Program-made: the position numbers and the translations under genes
The notes under the pieces: generated by a model
Database searches by the model: none
What the model was told of the DNA's origin: nothing
Seen by the model: the letters and a program-made list of their open reading frames with translations, nothing else
Origin: DASRHY01 sp046765875
GTDB taxonomy: Bacteria; Actinomycetota; Actinomycetes; Propionibacteriales; Kribbellaceae
Direction of reading: 5' to 3'
Assembly (NCBI GenBank): GCA_046765875.1
Contig: JBKPSJ010000057.1
Location: forward strand, 1 to 44,237
DNA length: 44,237 bases
Shown: positions 41,046 through 44,237 of the stretch, piece after piece
Layout: each line of letters starts with the position of its first letter
How positions within the stretch are numbered: position 1 is the first letter of the stretch

Positions 41046-41824
41046 CAGGCTCCCTTGAACTCGGCCTTGCCCGGCCCGTTCTCGACGAACGAGCGCATCC
41101 CGATGCCGCGGTCCTCGGTGGCGAACAACGCGGCGAACTGCTGCCGCTCGATCTCCAGCCCGGTGGTCAGGTCGGCCCCGAGCCCGGCGTCGATAACCTC
41201 CTTGGCGGCTCGCAGCGCCAGTGCCGCGCCACGGGCGAACTGTCCCGCCCAGGCGACGGCTACGTCGTACACCTCTGCGGCCGGTACGACCCTGTCGACC
41301 AGCCCGATCCGCAGTGCCTCGTCGGCGGGTACGAATCGGCCGGTGAAGATGATGTCCTTCGCCTTCGACGGCCCGACCAGCCGCGACAGCCGCTGGGTGC
41401 CGCCGGCGCCCGGGATGACGCCGAGCAGGATCTCCGGCTGGCCGAGCTTCGCGTCCTCGGCGGCGATCCGGTAGTCGGCGCACAGTGCGAGCTCGCAGCC
41501 GCCGCCGAGCGCGTACCCGTTGACCGCCGCGACGACCGGCTTCGGGATGCGCGCCACCGACGACAGGGCCGACTGCAGCGGACCGGACCGGCGGACCATG
41601 TCGGCGTACGACATGTCGGCCATCTCCTTGATGTCCGCTCCGGCGGCGAACACCCTCTCGCCGCCCCAGACCACGACCGCCCTGACCTCGTCGTTCTCGG
41701 CGGCCTCGGTCGCGGCGGCACGGATCTCCTCCTGCACCTGGACGTTCAGCGCGTTCATCTTCGGCCGGTCCAGCCGCAGCGTGCCGACGCCACCACTGAT
41801 GGTCAGGTTGACGAACTCGCCCAT
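41045..41824 (-). CDS. Enoyl-CoA hydratase/isomerase family protein (EchA17-like)
   Basis: Crotonase-fold enzyme that would hydrate 2-enoyl-CoA in fatty-acid oxidation. 259 residues: oxyanion-hole motifs FAAGADIKEM (about 65) and NGYALGGGCELALCADY (about 103-119). The catalytic glutamate pair is visible in GGGCELAL and LGQPEILLGVIPGAGGTQRL. ATG 41824 has GGAG 7 nt upstream. First gene of a four-gene operon; M. tuberculosis echA17 (Rv3039c) has the same neighbours. Confidence 0.92.
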   Translation of the reverse strand: MGEFVNLTISGGVGTLRLDRPKMNALNVQVQEEIRAAATEAAENDEVRAVVVWGGERVFAAGADIKEMADMSYADMVRRSGPLQSALSSVARIPKPVVAAVNGYALGGGCELALCADYRIAAEDAKLGQPEILLGVIPGAGGTQRLSRLVGPSKAKDIIFTGRFVPADEALRIGLVDRVVPAAEVYDVAVAWAGQFARGAALALRAAKEVIDAGLGADLTTGLEIERQQFAALFATEDRGIGMRSFVENGPGKAEFKGA

Positions 41825-41845
41825 GGTCCAGCTCCTCACGTCGCT

Positions 41846-41867
41846 CGGCCGGCCGGCCGGCCGGCCG
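41846..41867. repeat. (GGCC)5 simple repeat
   Basis: Five uninterrupted GGCC units 22 nt upstream of the enoyl-CoA hydratase ATG, in the divergent space before glgX. Slippage-prone; could vary between strains and affect expression. Confidence 0.9.
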
Positions 41868-41962
41868 ACTACTCACCGGTCACATCGCGGAACGGTACCC
41901 GACCAGCCGGACTGCTCCGGCGCGCGGTCCCAAGGTCCCGAGTCGGGGCCGGGTTAGGCAGA

Positions 41963-44068
41963 ATGAGGCCGGTGACCGACGCGACAACCGCCCCGAGCGA
42001 ACCAGTCACCGAAGCGAGCCCGTCTCGCCTCGGCGCGGTCGTGCGCGCCGACGGCACGGAGTTCGCGTTGTGGGCGCCGGCCGCGGATCGCGTCGAACTC
42101 GTCCTGCTCGATGACGCGGGAAATCAGCGCAACGCCGACCTGATCCGGACCGGAGCCGGCGGGGTGTGGTCCGCCTTCCTCGCCGGCGTCGGCCACGGCC
42201 AGCGGTACGGATACCGGGTGCACGGCCCGTTCGAGCCGGCCAAGGGGTTGCGGTCGAATCCGGCCAAGCTGCTGGTCGACCCGTACGCCCGGGCGATCGA
42301 CGGCGAACTGGACTTCGCCAGTCCACGGATCTTCGACTACTCCGGCGAAGACTCGGCCGGGCACGTCCCGGTCGGCGTGGTGGTCGCCGGGTCGGAGCCG
42401 CCACCGCCGATCAGCCGGCCGGTGCCGTGGGGCCGGACGGTCCTGTACGAGTTGCACACCAAGGGCTTCACCAAACTGCACCCCGACGTACCAGAGCATC
42501 AGCGCGGCACGTACGCCGGCCTCGCACACCCATCGGTCGTGCGGTACCTGGCGGACCTCGGCATCACCTCCGTGGAACTGCTGCCGATGCACCACTTCCT
42601 CACCGAGCCGCCGCTGTCCGGGCGTGGGCTGGTCAACTACTGGGGTTACAACCCGCTCGGCTACTTCGCCCCGCACGCGCCCTACTGCTCCAGCGGCAGC
42701 CGCGGTGAGCAGGTCGCTGAGTTCAAGCAGATGGTGACGGCGTTCCACGAGGCCGGCCTCGAGGTCATCCTCGACGTCGTCTACAACCACACCGCCGAGG
42801 GCGGCACCGGGGGGCCGACGCTGTCGTTTCGCGGCATCGACAACCGGGCGTACTACCGGCTCGCGGCCAACGGGTCGACGTACGACGTCACCGGCACCGG
42901 CAACTCCGTGGACACCTCACACCCGCAGGTACGCCGGCTGGTGCTGGACTCGCTGCGCTACTGGGTGACCGAGATGGGCGTCGACGGCTTCCGCTTCGAC
43001 CTGGCGGTCACGCTGATCCGCAACGAGCGGCACGATGTCGACCACGCGCACCCGTTCCTGACCGAGATCCGTACGGACCCGGTGCTGAGCAAGGTCAAGC
43101 TGATCGCCGAACCATGGGACATCGGCAACTACGGGTACCAGGTCGGCAACTTCGGCCCGCCCTGGTCGGAGTGGAACGGCAAGTTCCGTGACAGCGTGCG
43201 CGATGTCTGGCGCGGCCACGTCGGCACGATGGAGGACCTGGGGTACCGGCTGTCGGGATCGAGCGACCTGTACGGCGACGACGGCCGGCATCCGTACGCG
43301 AGCATCAACTTCGTCAGCGCGCACGACGGCTTCACGCTGCGCGACCTCGTCTCGTACAACCACAAGCACAACGAGGCCAACCACGAGGACAACCGCGACG
43401 GCAGCGACGACAACCGGTCCTGGAACTGCGGTGTGGAGGGTGAGACGAACGACCCGCGCGTGAACGCGTTGCGCCGCCGCCAGATGGCGAACCTGATGTC
43501 CACGCTGGTGCTGTCGACCGGCGTACCGATGATCGTGGCAGGCGACGAGTGCGGCCGTACCCAGCACGGCAACAACAACGCGTACTGCCAGGACAGCGAG
43601 ATCTCGTGGTTCGACTGGTCACTGCCGTACGAGTGGGCCGATCACCTGGATCTGACCAAGCGGTTGCTGACCCTGCGGCGCGAACACCCGGCACTGCGGC
43701 AGTGGCACTACTTCGAAGGTGAACCGGTGGTCGAGGGCGGTCGAAAGGACCTGTCCTGGATCGCTCCGCACGGCGGCGAGATGTCCGCGCACGACTGGCA
43801 CAATCCCGCCCTGCGCACGCTCGGCATGTTCCTGGCCGGCGACGCGCTGCGCGAGACCGATGCGGAGGGCAACCGGTTGACCGACAGCTCGTTCCTGCTC
43901 GTGATCAACGCGGCCGCCGAATCGCTCACCGTGAGGGTGCCGGACGCGTCCTGGGCCCCGTCGTACGAGGTCGTCCTCGACACCTCCGGCGGCGGCTGGA
44001 CACAGATCGACGCAGCGGCGGAGCTGGTGCTCCCGTCCCGCTGCGTCGGTCTGCTTCGTGCGCTCTAG
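41963..44068 (+). CDS. glgX: Glycogen debranching enzyme (isoamylase type)
   Basis: Hydrolyses alpha-1,6 branches of glycogen or limit dextrin in the cytoplasm. 701 residues: an N-terminal CBM48 domain (SRLGAVVRADGTEFALWAPAADRVELVL), then a GH13 barrel with DVVYNHTAEGG, the nucleophile Asp in VDGFRFDLA, the acid Glu in LIAEPWDIG and the stabilising Asp in FVSAHDGFTLRDLVSYN. GDECGRTQHGNNNAYCQD is typical of GlgX/TreX. ATG 41963 is used; GTG 41972, 7 nt after CAGAAT, is a possible leaderless start. It is transcribed away from the enoyl-CoA hydratase. Confidence 0.95.
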   Translation: MRPVTDATTAPSEPVTEASPSRLGAVVRADGTEFALWAPAADRVELVLLDDAGNQRNADLIRTGAGGVWSAFLAGVGHGQRYGYRVHGPFEPAKGLRSNPAKLLVDPYARAIDGELDFASPRIFDYSGEDSAGHVPVGVVVAGSEPPPPISRPVPWGRTVLYELHTKGFTKLHPDVPEHQRGTYAGLAHPSVVRYLADLGITSVELLPMHHFLTEPPLSGRGLVNYWGYNPLGYFAPHAPYCSSGSRGEQVAEFKQMVTAFHEAGLEVILDVVYNHTAEGGTGGPTLSFRGIDNRAYYRLAANGSTYDVTGTGNSVDTSHPQVRRLVLDSLRYWVTEMGVDGFRFDLAVTLIRNERHDVDHAHPFLTEIRTDPVLSKVKLIAEPWDIGNYGYQVGNFGPPWSEWNGKFRDSVRDVWRGHVGTMEDLGYRLSGSSDLYGDDGRHPYASINFVSAHDGFTLRDLVSYNHKHNEANHEDNRDGSDDNRSWNCGVEGETNDPRVNALRRRQMANLMSTLVLSTGVPMIVAGDECGRTQHGNNNAYCQDSEISWFDWSLPYEWADHLDLTKRLLTLRREHPALRQWHYFEGEPVVEGGRKDLSWIAPHGGEMSAHDWHNPALRTLGMFLAGDALRETDAEGNRLTDSSFLLVINAAAESLTVRVPDASWAPSYEVVLDTSGGGWTQIDAAAELVLPSRCVGLLRAL

Positions 44069-44087
44069 CGATTGATCGAGCGATTGA

Positions 44088-44237
44088 TCAGGCGACGGGT
44101 CCCTCGACCAGGGTGACCGTCGCGGACCGGGTGCTGCCGTCGGCCGTGGTCCAGGTGATCGCGACCTTGTCACCGGGCTTGTGCTTGCCCAGCGCGGTCG
44201 ACAGTTGCTCGGCCGAGCCGACCCGGGTGCCGTCCAC
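44088..44237 (-). CDS. C-terminal end of a PDZ-domain protein, probably HtrA-like (5' end outside window)
   Basis: 49 codons before a TGA: VDGTRVGSAEQLSTALGKHK, PGDKVAITWTTADG, then a strand ending TVTLVEGPVA. This is the second half of a PDZ domain as found at the end of HtrA/DegP-type serine proteases. The protease part lies beyond the window, so activity cannot be judged. It converges on glgX with a 19-nt gap containing two CGATTGATC direct repeats. Confidence 0.8.
   Translation of the reverse strand: MDGTRVGSAEQLSTALGKHKPGDKVAITWTTADGSTRSATVTLVEGPVA

Overview
This is a very GC-rich actinobacterial chromosome segment. Codons end mostly in G/C, many genes overlap as ATGA or TGATG, and several transcripts look leaderless. 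The gene order ilvB-ilvN-ilvC, gatB-gatA-gatC with an ACT-domain gene, ligA, a short MetE-like gene, mnmA-iscS, etfA-etfB, a methyltransferase, an acyltransferase, a methyltransferase and an enoyl-CoA hydratase follows the Mycobacterium tuberculosis Rv3001c-Rv3039c backbone from memory. The organism is probably a Kribbella/Nocardioides-type member of the Propionibacteriales; that placement is inference.

Layout. 1-758: N-terminal part of a membrane-anchored trypsin-fold protein whose catalytic residues look replaced. 842-6322: branched-chain amino-acid genes (ilvC, ilvN, ilvB, ilvD), with an Ile/Leu/Val leader peptide and a hairpin attenuator before ilvB. 6359-8664: a three-gene set (2-hydroxyacid dehydrogenase, BNR propeller protein, MoaD/ThiS-like protein). 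8696-11376: a coupled FAD oxidoreductase and fatty-acid methyltransferase resembling the 10-methyl fatty acid (tuberculostearic type) pair. 11404-14668: a lipoprotein sugar dehydrogenase and a membrane-embedded spermidine-synthase-like protein. 14742-18869: gatCAB and a divergent ACT-domain gene.

18862-29849 is the accessory part: a 2,687-residue protein followed by two paralogous small proteins in one tightly coupled operon. Upstream of it lie a tail-anchored 76-residue membrane protein and a membrane-anchored Pro/Gln/Gly-rich protein. This block sits between the ACT-domain gene and ligA, which are neighbours in M. tuberculosis, so it looks like an insertion into a conserved backbone. I recognise no catalytic domain in the giant protein. 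This three-gene cassette is the best candidate for an undescribed system.

29997-37313: ligA, a decayed PIN-toxin remnant, a MetE-like gene, mnmA-iscS (tRNA 2-thiolation) and etfA-etfB. 37415-41824: genes matching the mycobacterial methylglucose-lipopolysaccharide neighbourhood, interrupted by about 0.6 kb of palindromic tandem repeats (38259-38680) and lacking the glycosyltransferase genes. 41963-44068: glgX. 44088-44237: the C-terminal PDZ end of a reverse-strand protein running off the window.
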